A model generated the notes under the pieces. The model did not search any database. It saw only the letters and a list, made by a program, of their open reading frames with translations, and was not told the DNA's origin. A DNA stretch of 64,000 nt, taken from the NCBI RefSeq assembly GCF_010119205.1, contig NZ_WRXM01000001.1:1178001-1242000 (forward strand), in the 5' to 3' direction. Positions 24,925 through 35,434 of the stretch are shown here, one piece after another (position 1 is the first letter of the stretch; each line of letters opens with the position of its first letter). A program made the translations under genes and the position numbers. The DNA comes from Haloarcula limicola (GTDB taxonomy: Archaea; Halobacteriota; Halobacteria; Halobacteriales; Haloarculaceae).

Positions 24925-27812
24925 CGGCTCTCACCTCCGTCGGCCTCGCCGTCGCCGATTCTCTCCACTTCGACGCGGACGTCGCTGTTGACGCCGGTCG
25001 GTCCCCAGTAGTTGGGCTTGAAGTAGAGGTGTTCGCCGGTGTCTTCGGGGTACTGGACGAGCTGGGTGGGTTTCATGTACAGGGGCACGAGTGAGTTGAA
25101 GTTGTTCCGGTCGGGGAACTGGAACCGCTCCCAGGCGAAGTACATCCGGGCTGTTCCGGGTTCGCCGCTCGGGTACCGTTTCGCCTGGATCTCCACCTCC
25201 CCGAGGTCGTTGTAGATGCGGACGGTGTCGCCGTCCTCGATACCGCGCTCTTCCATGTCGTCCGGGTTCAGGTGGACGACCGGTTCGCCCCGCTGGAGTC
25301 GGAGCATCTTCTCGCTGTCCCGCCACGTCGAGTGGATGGACCACCGGCCGTGCGGCGTCGCGTAGTTGAGCGGGTACTCCGACTTGTCCTGGAGCGTCGG
25401 CGAGCGCTTGTACGTCGGCAGTTCCTCGTCCATCTCCAGGAACCAGTCGTGGTCGATGTAGTACTGCTGGCGGCCGGTGAAGGTCGGCCAGGGCTGCTTG
25501 TCCTGGACGTAGCGCTGCCACGGCGTGTAGGCCTCTCCCTCCGCTAAGTCCGAGGTCCAGTGGTCGCCGACGGCGAGGACGCGCCGCGGCTGCTCGTCGA
25601 TGTCCTCGAAGGTTATCCGCTCGTCGGTGCCCTCGGGGTTGGTCTCCTCGGAGTGTTTGAGGATGAACTCGCAGGCCGCCCTGTCCTCGCCGAGGGCGTC
25701 GTCCTCGCCGCTCTCCCGGTCCCGGAGGAAGTCCTCGTGGATCGACTGGAGGTCGATCTCGCGGTCGAACTCCCTGTCCGCGACCGGCGGGGCGTCCCGC
25801 TCGCGGGCGACCTCCTGTATCTTCGCGGCCAGTTCGCGGAATATCTGCCAGTCGGTCTTGGCCTCGCCCAGCGGCTCGACGGCGGGGGTGAACGGATGCA
25901 CGTACGAGTGCATGTCCGTCATCGACAGGTCGTACTTCTCGTAGTGGCTGGCCGTCGGGAGGACGATGTCGCTGTACAGCGCCGAGGAGTCCATCCGGAA
26001 GTTGACGTCGACGATCAGGTCGAGTTTCGGCCACAGCCGCTCCTCGATGGCGACGTTGCCCTTGGCCTGGTTGAAGTAGTTGCCCCGCCACATGAACAGG
26101 ACGCTCGGGTCGGGCCTGTTACCCTCGTCCCGCTCGGCGGGGTACACCGGCATCCAGTCCTCGTCGATGGCCGTCTGTACGCGCTGTCGGGTCTGCCGGT
26201 CCGCGTTGTCGAGCACGTCGCAGTGGTAGTACGTCCACAGCGTCGTGGGCACGCTCCGGCCCGGGACCGGGTTACTGAGTTTGTTCCAGCCCTCGTGGGT
26301 CCAGATCTTCTCCTGGCCGACGTAGTGGTCGAGGCCGGTGCCCTGCCGACCGATGTGGCCGGTGAGGGTGACGAGCAACTGGATGGCGCGGTTGCCCAGG
26401 TCGTTGTGGTACCAGTCGTTGACGCCCTTGCCGTGGATTATCTTCCCGCGCTCGGCCTCGGCGAACTCGCGGGCGATCTCCTGGTGGGTCTCCCGGCCGA
26501 CCTCGGTCTCCTCCCGGACGTACTCGGGCGTGTAGTTCGACAGTTCGTCCCGGAGGTTGTTCCACACCGACCGCACCGAGACGGTCCCCGAGTCGGTCGT
26601 CCGGACGCTCGTCTCGACGGCCAGTTGCGGGTCGAAGTCCAGTTCGATGCTCGCCGTCTCGTCGTGCTGGCCGTCGCGCGCGCCGAGGGACCCCGGCGCG
26701 GCCCGCAAGTTCCCGTCGGCGTCCCGCATCACGAACACCTGGTCGGGGCGGTCGGCGTCGACGCGCAACCCGGCGACCTCGCTGGCCCGGAGGAACTTCT
26801 CCGTGTCCTCCCGAACGAGCAGCGGCATGTCGCTCTGCTCCTTGAGGTGGGCCTCGTCGTAGAGGCCCTCGTCGACGATGGTCCGCGCCATACCGAGGGC
26901 GAGCGCCGTGTCGCTGCCGGGGTCAGGCCCCAGCCACTCGTCGCAGTGGATAGCGGTCTGAGAGTAGTCGGTGAAGACGCCGACGCGCTTCGTGCCGTTG
27001 TAGGCGGCTTCGAGGAAGTACTTCGCGTCGGGGATACGCGTGACGTTGACGTTCGACCCCCACGCGATGATGTAGTCGGCGTTGTACCAGTCGGCGCTCT
27101 CGGCGTTGTCCGTCTGGGTTCCCCAGGTGATCGGCTGGCCGGGCGGCAGGTCGGAGTACCAGTCGTAGAAGGAGTGAGAGACGCCGCCGAGCAGCGACAT
27201 CAGGCGGCTGCCGGAGGCGAAGGAGATCGGGCTCATCGCGGGGATGGGAGTGAACCCGCTGATGGCGTCGTAGCGCTCGTCCTGCACGGTGTCGACGACC
27301 TCCTCGGCGATCTCGGTCAGCGCCTCGTCCCACGAGATTCGCTTCCACTTGCCCTCGCCGCGCTGGCCGGTCCGCCTGAGCGGGTGGAGCACGCGGTGGT
27401 CCGCGTTGACGTAGTCCGAGTAACACGCTCCCTTCTGACAGCCCCGCGGGTTCGGGTCCGGGAGGCTCTCGTCGAACTGGGGGTAGTCGGCGGCCTGCTC
27501 CTCGCGCCAGACCTGTCCGTTGCGGACGTACACCTCCCACGAGCAGCTGCCGGTGCAGTTGACGCTGTGGGTGGAACGGGCCGTCGAGTCCCAGTCCCAC
27601 TGCTCGCGGTAGAGGTCCTCCCAGTCGCGGTAGGGGTACGAGCCGATGGGGTCGTCGACGACCTCCAGGCCGTCCATCGCGAAGCGGTCGTCCGCGAGGC
27701 CGATGCCGGTCGCGCCGACGGCCGCGGCCGCGCCGAGGCCCTTCAGGAAGTTCCGTCGTCCGGTGCTGAAATCGTCGGGTGTCGTGTCGTCCGTCTCCTG
27801 TTGGTTGCTCAT
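24921..27812 (-). CDS. narG: Respiratory nitrate reductase alpha subunit NarG (exported type)
   Basis: This 963-aa catalytic subunit carries molybdenum bis-MGD cofactor. A twin-arginine signal (RRNFLKGLGAAAAVGATGIG, from residue 19) sends the folded enzyme outside the cell. The FS0 cluster ligands are His82, Cys86, Cys90 (THSVNCTGSCSW) and Cys125 (RGCQKGAC). The Mo ligand should be Asp221 in WYSDLPPGQP. WGSN and the C-terminal domain follow. His in the first position is the nitrate-reductase pattern, different from DMSO reductase. The start at MSNQQE was chosen over one 10 codons earlier because it overlaps the previous stop in ATGA style. Confidence 0.97.
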   Translation of the reverse strand: MSNQQETDDTTPDDFSTGRRNFLKGLGAAAAVGATGIGLADDRFAMDGLEVVDDPIGSYPYRDWEDLYREQWDWDSTARSTHSVNCTGSCSWEVYVRNGQVWREEQAADYPQFDESLPDPNPRGCQKGACYSDYVNADHRVLHPLRRTGQRGEGKWKRISWDEALTEIAEEVVDTVQDERYDAISGFTPIPAMSPISFASGSRLMSLLGGVSHSFYDWYSDLPPGQPITWGTQTDNAESADWYNADYIIAWGSNVNVTRIPDAKYFLEAAYNGTKRVGVFTDYSQTAIHCDEWLGPDPGSDTALALGMARTIVDEGLYDEAHLKEQSDMPLLVREDTEKFLRASEVAGLRVDADRPDQVFVMRDADGNLRAAPGSLGARDGQHDETASIELDFDPQLAVETSVRTTDSGTVSVRSVWNNLRDELSNYTPEYVREETEVGRETHQEIAREFAEAERGKIIHGKGVNDWYHNDLGNRAIQLLVTLTGHIGRQGTGLDHYVGQEKIWTHEGWNKLSNPVPGRSVPTTLWTYYHCDVLDNADRQTRQRVQTAIDEDWMPVYPAERDEGNRPDPSVLFMWRGNYFNQAKGNVAIEERLWPKLDLIVDVNFRMDSSALYSDIVLPTASHYEKYDLSMTDMHSYVHPFTPAVEPLGEAKTDWQIFRELAAKIQEVARERDAPPVADREFDREIDLQSIHEDFLRDRESGEDDALGEDRAACEFILKHSEETNPEGTDERITFEDIDEQPRRVLAVGDHWTSDLAEGEAYTPWQRYVQDKQPWPTFTGRQQYYIDHDWFLEMDEELPTYKRSPTLQDKSEYPLNYATPHGRWSIHSTWRDSEKMLRLQRGEPVVHLNPDDMEERGIEDGDTVRIYNDLGEVEIQAKRYPSGEPGTARMYFAWERFQFPDRNNFNSLVPLYMKPTQLVQYPEDTGEHLYFKPNYWGPTGVNSDVRVEVERIGDGEADGGESR

Positions 27813-28003
27813 TGTGAGATGAATACGGTAGCGAGTCCGCACGCGACGCCGAGCGTCGCGAAGAGGAGACCGGTCGTCGTGCCGCCGCCGGCCTCCAGTC
27901 CGGCGGCGATCAGCGCGACGCCGGCGAGTTTCGTCGTCCGGTCCAACCAGCGATACTGCCGCGCGGAGAGCGCGAGTCCGCCCGAGGCGCGCCCGTCAGT
28001 CAT
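27809..28003 (-). CDS. Small two-helix membrane protein of the nar operon (64 aa)
   Basis: This 64-residue protein has a polar N-terminus (about 25 residues) and two predicted membrane helices, [17 protein letters not shown] and [21 protein letters not shown]. It overlaps the cytochrome b gene by 8 nt and narG by 4 nt, so it is expressed with them. It may be a structural component of the cytochrome b complex or an assembly factor. No cofactor ligands are visible. The coupled overlaps on both sides are the main evidence that it is real. Confidence 0.75.
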   Translation of the reverse strand: MTDGRASGGLALSARQYRWLDRTTKLAGVALIAAGLEAGGGTTTGLLFATLGVACGLATVFISQ

Positions 28004-29387
28004 CGTCTCCCTCCCCGCTCGTCGCCGATTCGGGTCGGTCCGCCGGCCCCGACCCCGTCGGCCGCTCGGGGTCGCCGCCGGGGGCGTCGCCCCGGAGCGC
28101 CGCGTAGGTTATCGCCCCCGCGGCGAGCGGTCCCAGGACGAGCGCCGCGATGAGATACGGCTTGATGGCGTCGGTCGTCGTCCCGGCGATCTCCGCGACG
28201 ATGACGTCCATCCCGGCGATGGAGGCGAGCATGATGAACACCACGCCCGCGACGCCGCAGGCCGTCTGCCACGGGCGAGCGAGCGGGCTCGCCGAGAAGT
28301 GGCGCTGCTCGCTCTCGTAGTCGATGAAGGGCCAGAGGGCCACCACCGCGAAGACGATGCCGGGGAGGACGAGGCCGCCGATGAACTCCGAGCTGACGTG
28401 GACGCCCAGCACGTCGAAGCTCAGCCACGAGGGGACGAGCTTCAGGAAGCCGTAGCCCCACATCAGGAACCAGTCGGGCATGATGAGCGACGGCGTCGTC
28501 GCCGGGTCGTTGGGACCGTACTCGGCGATGTTGTGCACCGGCAGGAACCCCGCCAGCAGCGACAGCGTCGCCAGCGTGAGGAAGAAGACGACGGCGCTGA
28601 CCGCCGTCTGGTTCGGCACGGCCGGCAGGCCGACGACGACGCTCCCGTCGTCCCGCTCGACTCGCTCCCGGCCGGGGACCGCCTCGTCGCGCTCGGCCTC
28701 GGTGTGTTTCTGCCGTATCAGTATCGCCATGTGGACGCCGATCAGCCCCGCGATGGCCAGCGGCAGGACGAAGACGTGCAGGAAGAACAGCCGCGGGATC
28801 GTCGCGCTGGAGGGGAACGACCCGCCGAAGACCAGGTGCGCGAGCGTCTCGCCGATCAGCGGCACCGACAGCGCGACGTTGTAGCCGATGCCGACGGCGG
28901 TGCTGGCGAACTCGTCGAAGGGGAGCGCGTAGCCGGTGTAGGCCGCGAACATCGAGAGGCCGGCCAGCCCCGTGCCGACGAGCCAGTTCGGCTCGCGCGG
29001 GTTCCGGTAGGCCCCGGTGAAGAACACCCGGAGCATGTGCAGCGCCATCGAGGCGACGAAGAGGTGGGCCGCCCAGTGGTGCATCCGCCGGAGCAACATC
29101 CCGAAGGGCACGTCGTAGGTGATATTCAGGACGCTGGCGAAGGCCGCCGGCAGCTCCTCGCCCTGGAACTGCGCGACGCTGCCCTCGTACTCGACGGCGG
29201 TCGTGCTCGGCTCGAAGAAGAAGCCGAGGAACGTCCCGGTGAGGACGAGTATCCCGAAGCAGAACAGCGCGACCTCACCCAGCAGGAACGAGTCCTCGGC
29301 GGGGAAGGCCTTCCCGAGGAACGACTGTGCGCCCTCGGCGTCGAGTCGGTCGTCGACCCAGTCGTAGAGGCGCTCGCTGCGACTCAT
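27996..29387 (-). CDS. Cytochrome b subunit of the nitrate-respiratory complex
   Basis: This 463-aa membrane protein resembles cytochrome b/b6 fused to a subunit IV-like part. It has about nine helices. The haem-ligand His pairs are in [23 protein letters not shown] (helix B) and [20 protein letters not shown] (helix D), which would hold two b haems. The [10 protein letters not shown] segment is the typical start of the subunit IV-like part. Together with the Rieske protein it forms a bc-type quinol oxidase module for passing electrons to NarGH. The start overlaps the Rieske stop by 1 nt; the longer in-frame extension is rejected as antisense. Confidence 0.92.
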   Translation of the reverse strand: MSRSERLYDWVDDRLDAEGAQSFLGKAFPAEDSFLLGEVALFCFGILVLTGTFLGFFFEPSTTAVEYEGSVAQFQGEELPAAFASVLNITYDVPFGMLLRRMHHWAAHLFVASMALHMLRVFFTGAYRNPREPNWLVGTGLAGLSMFAAYTGYALPFDEFASTAVGIGYNVALSVPLIGETLAHLVFGGSFPSSATIPRLFFLHVFVLPLAIAGLIGVHMAILIRQKHTEAERDEAVPGRERVERDDGSVVVGLPAVPNQTAVSAVVFFLTLATLSLLAGFLPVHNIAEYGPNDPATTPSLIMPDWFLMWGYGFLKLVPSWLSFDVLGVHVSSEFIGGLVLPGIVFAVVALWPFIDYESEQRHFSASPLARPWQTACGVAGVVFIMLASIAGMDVIVAEIAGTTTDAIKPYLIAALVLGPLAAGAITYAALRGDAPGGDPERPTGSGPADRPESATSGEGDDD

Positions 29388-30070
29388 CACTCGCCCCCGG
29401 GGCCGACCGGCCCCTCGAAGTCGCCCGTGGCGACCAGATACCCGTCGCTCGACAGCGTTATCGGGAGCTGCGGGAGCGCCCGCGGCGGCGGCCCGCCGAC
29501 GACCGTCGCCCCCGAGAGCGCGTCGAACCGGCCGGAGTGACAGGGACAGACCAGCGTCGTACCGTCCCGATCCGCTACCATACAGCCGGCGTGGGTGCAC
29601 ACCTTCGAGAAGGCGGCGTACCCGCCGACGGTGAACTCCGCCCGCGTCTCGCCGCCGTACTCCCTCTCCTCGAACCGCACGAGCAGCGTCGGCGCGCGCT
29701 GGATACCCGGATGGCTCGCCGGGAACACGGTCAACTGCTCGCCCGGCGCGAGGCGGTCCTCGGCGATCTGCTCGCCCTCGGCGTCCACGAGCGCCACGCC
29801 GTCGGAGTACACCGGGCCGGTGTACTGCCGCTCGAAGACCTGCGTCAGGCTGGCGAGCGGCGCGGCGAGGCTCCCCAGCGCCGTCAGGCCGCCGATGGTC
29901 GCGAGCACCTTGGCGTAGTCCCGCCGCTCCATCTCGCCGCGGGCGTCCCGCCAGAACGCCTGATAGATGCTCGGTTCGTCGGCGTCGTCAGCGCCCTCCA
30001 CACAGCAGTCGGTCGCCTCGCGCTCCGCTCCGCCGGGGTACTCCCGGCCGAAGAGGTCGTCGTCGGCCAT
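29387..30070 (-). CDS. Rieske 2Fe-2S protein of the nitrate-respiratory complex
   Basis: This 227-aa Rieske protein has the cluster motifs CTHAGC and CPCHSG, with two Cys and two His ligands to a 2Fe-2S cluster. An [20 protein letters not shown] segment near residue 52 combines a twin-arginine-like pair with a single membrane helix, as is common for Rieske proteins. The soluble domain would be on the outside. It pairs with the following cytochrome b gene. Its start overlaps the preceding gene's stop by 1 nt (TGATG). Confidence 0.93.
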   Translation of the reverse strand: MADDDLFGREYPGGAEREATDCCVEGADDADEPSIYQAFWRDARGEMERRDYAKVLATIGGLTALGSLAAPLASLTQVFERQYTGPVYSDGVALVDAEGEQIAEDRLAPGEQLTVFPASHPGIQRAPTLLVRFEEREYGGETRAEFTVGGYAAFSKVCTHAGCMVADRDGTTLVCPCHSGRFDALSGATVVGGPPPRALPQLPITLSSDGYLVATGDFEGPVGPGGE

Positions 30071-30693
30071 CAGTGCTCCCTCCGCTCGGCGACCTCGACG
30101 TGGGGCATGAACCAGGCGTAGTACGAGACGGTCAGCCCGGTCAGGGACATGAACATGCCGAAGGCGTAGACGCCGAAGTACTGCGTCCGGGCCAGCGTGA
30201 GGTACTCCCCGGTGAACAGCGCGGCGAACGTGATGGCGAGCACCGTCAGGCCGCCCATCGCGACCAGCCCTTCGATGGCGTCGCTCGGCGGGTGATACTC
30301 GGTTATCCAGCGGTCGTCCGTCTCTAACCACGGGAACGTCGAGACGCCGCCGGACCGAGCGTCAGAAGCGGTGTCGCTCCCGCCACTGACGGTCCCGCCG
30401 TCGGCGACCGCGGCGTCGACGTCGGCGTCGGGCCTCGCCGCCTCGTTCATGAACCGGTGGAAGAAGGCGAGTACGCCGACGAGGGCGAACAGCGCCACCC
30501 AGACGACGACGCCCACCTGACTGGGCGAGAGTTTGTTCGGCGTCTCCACGAACCCTTCGAGGGGTCGTATCTCGTTGACGCTCTGGTCGATCTCGATCTC
30601 CTCGGAGGGCGGTTCGCCGTGCAGCGCGACGAACCACATCGGGAGCAGGACCGCCAGGAGCACCAGGACGATGAGTATCGTTCTCAGTTGCAT
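30070..30693 (-). CDS. First subunit of the nar operon, multi-helix membrane protein
   Basis: This 207-aa protein has an N-terminal helix (LRTILIVLVLLAVLLPMWFVAL), a second at about residue 60, a soluble acidic loop of about 60 residues, and two more helices near the C-terminus. It has several Trp and His residues (AWFMPHVEVAERREH) but no clear cofactor motif. It is the first gene transcribed from the divergent nar promoter. Its stop overlaps the Rieske start by 1 nt. Its role is probably structural, within the membrane module. Confidence 0.75.
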   Translation of the reverse strand: MQLRTILIVLVLLAVLLPMWFVALHGEPPSEEIEIDQSVNEIRPLEGFVETPNKLSPSQVGVVVWVALFALVGVLAFFHRFMNEAARPDADVDAAVADGGTVSGGSDTASDARSGGVSTFPWLETDDRWITEYHPPSDAIEGLVAMGGLTVLAITFAALFTGEYLTLARTQYFGVYAFGMFMSLTGLTVSYYAWFMPHVEVAERREH

Positions 30694-30703
30694 TGGATAC
30701 AGG

Positions 30704-30715
30704 TCGAATCAGTTC
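30704..30715. promoter_or_regulatory. CGAA-N4-TTCG palindrome at the nar operon promoter
   Basis: CGAA-TCAG-TTCG lies 11 bp upstream of the first nar gene start. CGAA-N4-TTCG is, to my knowledge, the palindrome reported for NarO control of the nar promoter in Haloferax volcanii. A second, variant copy with a 5-bp spacer (CGAA-TTCAG-TTCG) occurs at 30816-30828 in the same divergent gap. Confidence 0.55.
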
Positions 30716-30860
30716 GCTATCGGTACCACCGCTCGGACGCTGAAGCCCGCCCCGACGCTGCTCGCGCGGCCGTCGTGACACCGTTCGACCGCCGGCCCGG
30801 ACCGGAGCCCTTGCCCGAATTCAGTTCGATTTCGGCAGCGAATCGTGTTAAAGAACGACA

Positions 30861-30884
30861 CACTATATGTGGGTGATTTAAGTA
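30861..30884. promoter_or_regulatory. Divergent TATA boxes between nar operon and narO-like gene
   Basis: ACATATAGTG on the minus strand (30861-30870) could serve the nar operon with a leader of about 145 nt. GATTTAAGTA on the plus strand (30875-30884) could serve the regulator gene starting at 30936. These are the only strong AT-rich boxes in the gap. Confidence 0.4.
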
Positions 30885-30935
30885 GGGGTCACGGAGCGGA
30901 CAAACGCTTAACAACGGTGCCGGGGAAACCCCACT

Positions 30936-31586
30936 ATGCCGACAGGAATCCTCGCCACGGTGACGGTGCGAGATCCCGCCGCCTGTCCAGTCGTCGAATT
31001 CGGACGAAACCGCCGCGTTCGGTCGGTCACTACCGGTCAGCCCTCCCGGGGTCGAATTCCGCTGGAGGTGACCACCGACGGACCCGTAGAGCGAGACGAC
31101 CACCCCGGCGAGGAGGTCTTCAGTTACGACGCCGAGACCGTCTACCGGCTCGATCGACCCGCGGACCAGGGCTGTGCGTGTGACTGCGTCGAGCGCCACG
31201 ACTGCCCCGTCCGGGACATCAGCGCCGAGGACGGCGAACTCCTCGTCACGTTCATCGCGGCCGACCTCGCCGAACTCCGCGACGTCGTCGCCGACCTCCG
31301 GACCCGCGAACAGTCGGTGACCGTCCGCAGTCTGCGCCAGTCCGGTACCGACGAGGGCGACTCGGAGCCCGTCTTCGTCGACAAACAGGCGTTCACCGAC
31401 CGGCAGCGCGAAGTGCTACGGACGGCCCACGAACTGGGGTACTTCGAGCGGCCGAAACAGGCCAACGCCGGCGAGGTCGCCGCCGAACTGGACGTCTGCC
31501 CCTCGACGTTCGCGGGGCATCTCGCCGCCGCACAGACGAAACTCATGGACGCGCTCTTCGAGGAAGACGCCGCCGAACTGGACTGA
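30936..31586 (+). CDS. NarO-like HTH_10 transcriptional regulator with N-terminal cysteine cluster
   Basis: This 216-aa regulator has a cysteine-bearing N-terminal domain. One Cys lies near residue 17 (AACPVVEF), followed by a GCACDCVERHDCP cluster near residue 80. A bacterio-opsin-activator-type HTH_10 domain forms the C-terminus (about 150-210, LTDRQREVLRTAHELGYFERPK). This layout matches NarO, the redox or oxygen-responsive activator of denitrification in Haloferax, and the related DmsR. It is divergent from the nar operon and separated by a gap with CGAA-N4-TTCG sites. It probably binds an Fe-S cluster; that is inferred. Confidence 0.85.
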   Translation: MPTGILATVTVRDPAACPVVEFGRNRRVRSVTTGQPSRGRIPLEVTTDGPVERDDHPGEEVFSYDAETVYRLDRPADQGCACDCVERHDCPVRDISAEDGELLVTFIAADLAELRDVVADLRTREQSVTVRSLRQSGTDEGDSEPVFVDKQAFTDRQREVLRTAHELGYFERPKQANAGEVAAELDVCPSTFAGHLAAAQTKLMDALFEEDAAELD

Positions 31587-31746
31587 GCGCGGCGACTCGA
31601 CGCGCTATCCGAACGGGTTCGAATCGCCAGCGAGCCGTCCGACGACGAGTGATGCCGGCGGCTGAACCGGAAGCGCTGGAGGGCGGCGGAGAGTCAGCGG
31701 GGCCGTCGCCGGGACACCGAGTAGGGAACCCACAGAGAGATCGCCG

Positions 31747-34234
<2,488 letters not shown>

Positions 34235-34320
34235 GGGCGGCGTAGACACCTGTCTCGGCGGTCGTTTCCCGGTACTCTCGGGAGACCGACGGCGCTGGGC
34301 GCGCCTTCCGCGTCGCTCGG

Positions 34321-34328
34321 TTATATAT
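34321..34328 (+). promoter_or_regulatory. Acylphosphatase TATA box
   Basis: TTATATAT lies 41 bp upstream of the GTG start, with GGAGG at 34353-34357 as a ribosome-binding site. The position rules out the in-frame ATG at 34327 as the start codon because it overlaps the TATA box. Confidence 0.6.
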
Positions 34329-34368
34329 GAGACACAGTGTTCTTCCGTCCCCGGAGGCAAACGTTTCC

Positions 34369-34644
34369 GTGACCGAATCACGCGCTCACGTCTTCGTCGA
34401 GGGGGACGTACAACACGTCCACTTCCGCGACAACGCCCACGAGACCGCCCGCGCACACGACGTCGAGGGGTGGGTCAGGAACCTCGAAGACGGGCGGGTC
34501 GAGGCGCTGTTCGAGGGGCGCGAGGAAGACGTGAACACGATGATCGACTGGTGCGAGCGCGGGCCGATAAAGGCCGACGTGAGCGGTATCGAGGTCGAGG
34601 AGGGGGACCCCCAGGGGGACCTCGGCGGGTTCGAGAAGCACTGA
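34369..34644 (+). CDS. acyP: Acylphosphatase
   Basis: This 91-aa enzyme hydrolyses acyl phosphates. The catalytic Arg is in VQHVHFRDNA (family motif VQGVGFR) and the catalytic Asn in GWVRNLEDGRVEALFEG. Length matches the family. The GTG at 34369 follows a GGAGG 11 bp upstream and a TATA box 41 bp upstream. It lies between the YjiH-like gene and the histidine regulator, but there is no known link to histidine use. Confidence 0.93.
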   Translation: MTESRAHVFVEGDVQHVHFRDNAHETARAHDVEGWVRNLEDGRVEALFEGREEDVNTMIDWCERGPIKADVSGIEVEEGDPQGDLGGFEKH

Positions 34645-34707
34645 CCGTCGGCAGGCGAATCCCGTCGTCTCCGGGGTGAACGCGAAGAACTGTTCTCCGA
34701 GATCGCC

Positions 34708-35352
34708 TTAGAGAAACGCCACCAGCGCGTCGGTCAACTTCTTCTCCGCGCGACGCAGGTGCTCCTCGGCCGTCCGCCGCGTCACGCCGACCGCCTCGGC
34801 GATCGCCGCCGTCGATGTCTCCCGCGGGAGCTCGTAGTACCCCATCTCGTAGGCCGTCAGGAACACCTCGCGCTGGCGCGTCGAGAGGTCCGGTAGTACC
34901 GCGTCCACCGTCAATAGCGGCGCGTCGGGGGTCACCGACCTGATCTCGCGCTTCGACTCGACGGTCACCGCGTAGTCGTCGGCCATCGCCGCGTACACGG
35001 CGGACAGCGACTCGGCGTCGAGCGCGAGGACGCGGGCGAGTTTCGCGCCCTCGGTGTATTTGAGCGGCGGGACGAGCAGACAGCCGTGGTCGGCGAGGTA
35101 GCCCTCGACGTTGTGTTCGAGGTGGGCCGTGAGACACTCGGCGGTGACGACCACCAGTTCGTCGCCCTGTCGCAACTGCTCGCTGACGCCGACGGTGTCC
35201 CGCACCTCCTCCAGCACGGCGTCGGCACCGCGCCCGCTGACGTGCAAGAGGTCGCGGTGGTCGTTACACCACAGTTCGATGGTCGTGTCGGTGTCGTCGG
35301 TGGCCACCGCGTACGCCCCGTCGCCGACGACGCGGAAGACGGCCTCGTACAT
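34708..35352 (-). CDS. HTH_10 transcriptional regulator of the histidine-utilisation operon
   Basis: This 214-aa protein has an N-terminal ligand- or partner-binding domain (about 1-150) and a C-terminal bacterio-opsin-activator-type HTH ([53 protein letters not shown]). It is transcribed divergently from hutU with the starts 82 bp apart and is the natural candidate for controlling hutUGIH. Histidine or urocanate is the probable inducer, inferred only from position. A TATATAAAATA box at 35373-35383 sits near the midpoint of the gap. Confidence 0.85.
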   Translation of the reverse strand: MYEAVFRVVGDGAYAVATDDTDTTIELWCNDHRDLLHVSGRGADAVLEEVRDTVGVSEQLRQGDELVVVTAECLTAHLEHNVEGYLADHGCLLVPPLKYTEGAKLARVLALDAESLSAVYAAMADDYAVTVESKREIRSVTPDAPLLTVDAVLPDLSTRQREVFLTAYEMGYYELPRETSTAAIAEAVGVTRRTAEEHLRRAEKKLTDALVAFL

Positions 35353-35372
35353 GGCTACCAGTACGCACGCGC

Positions 35373-35412
35373 TATATAAAATAACCACCGTGCGGAGGGA
35401 TTTCGCTATCCC
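35373..35412. promoter_or_regulatory. hut divergent promoter with operator-like repeat
   Basis: TATATAAAATA (35373-35383) can act in both directions, giving a near-leaderless regulator transcript and a hutU leader of about 30 nt. GGGAT (35397-35401) and ATCCC (35408-35412) form an inverted repeat near the hutU initiation site. This is a good position for a repressor. Confidence 0.5.
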
Positions 35413-35434
35413 GTTCGCGGTCGTACGTCAGTTC

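Noticed and set aside
25560-29540. A plus-strand open frame of 1326 codons opposite narG and cytochrome b
   Set aside because: It is antisense to well-supported genes. Long open antisense frames are a normal effect of GC-rich third codon positions, and the translation is Arg/Val/Asp-rich without any family pattern.
34327-34368. ATG at 34327 as the acylphosphatase start
   Set aside because: It overlaps the TATATAT promoter box. GTG at 34369 has a ribosome-binding site and begins exactly at the family N-terminus.
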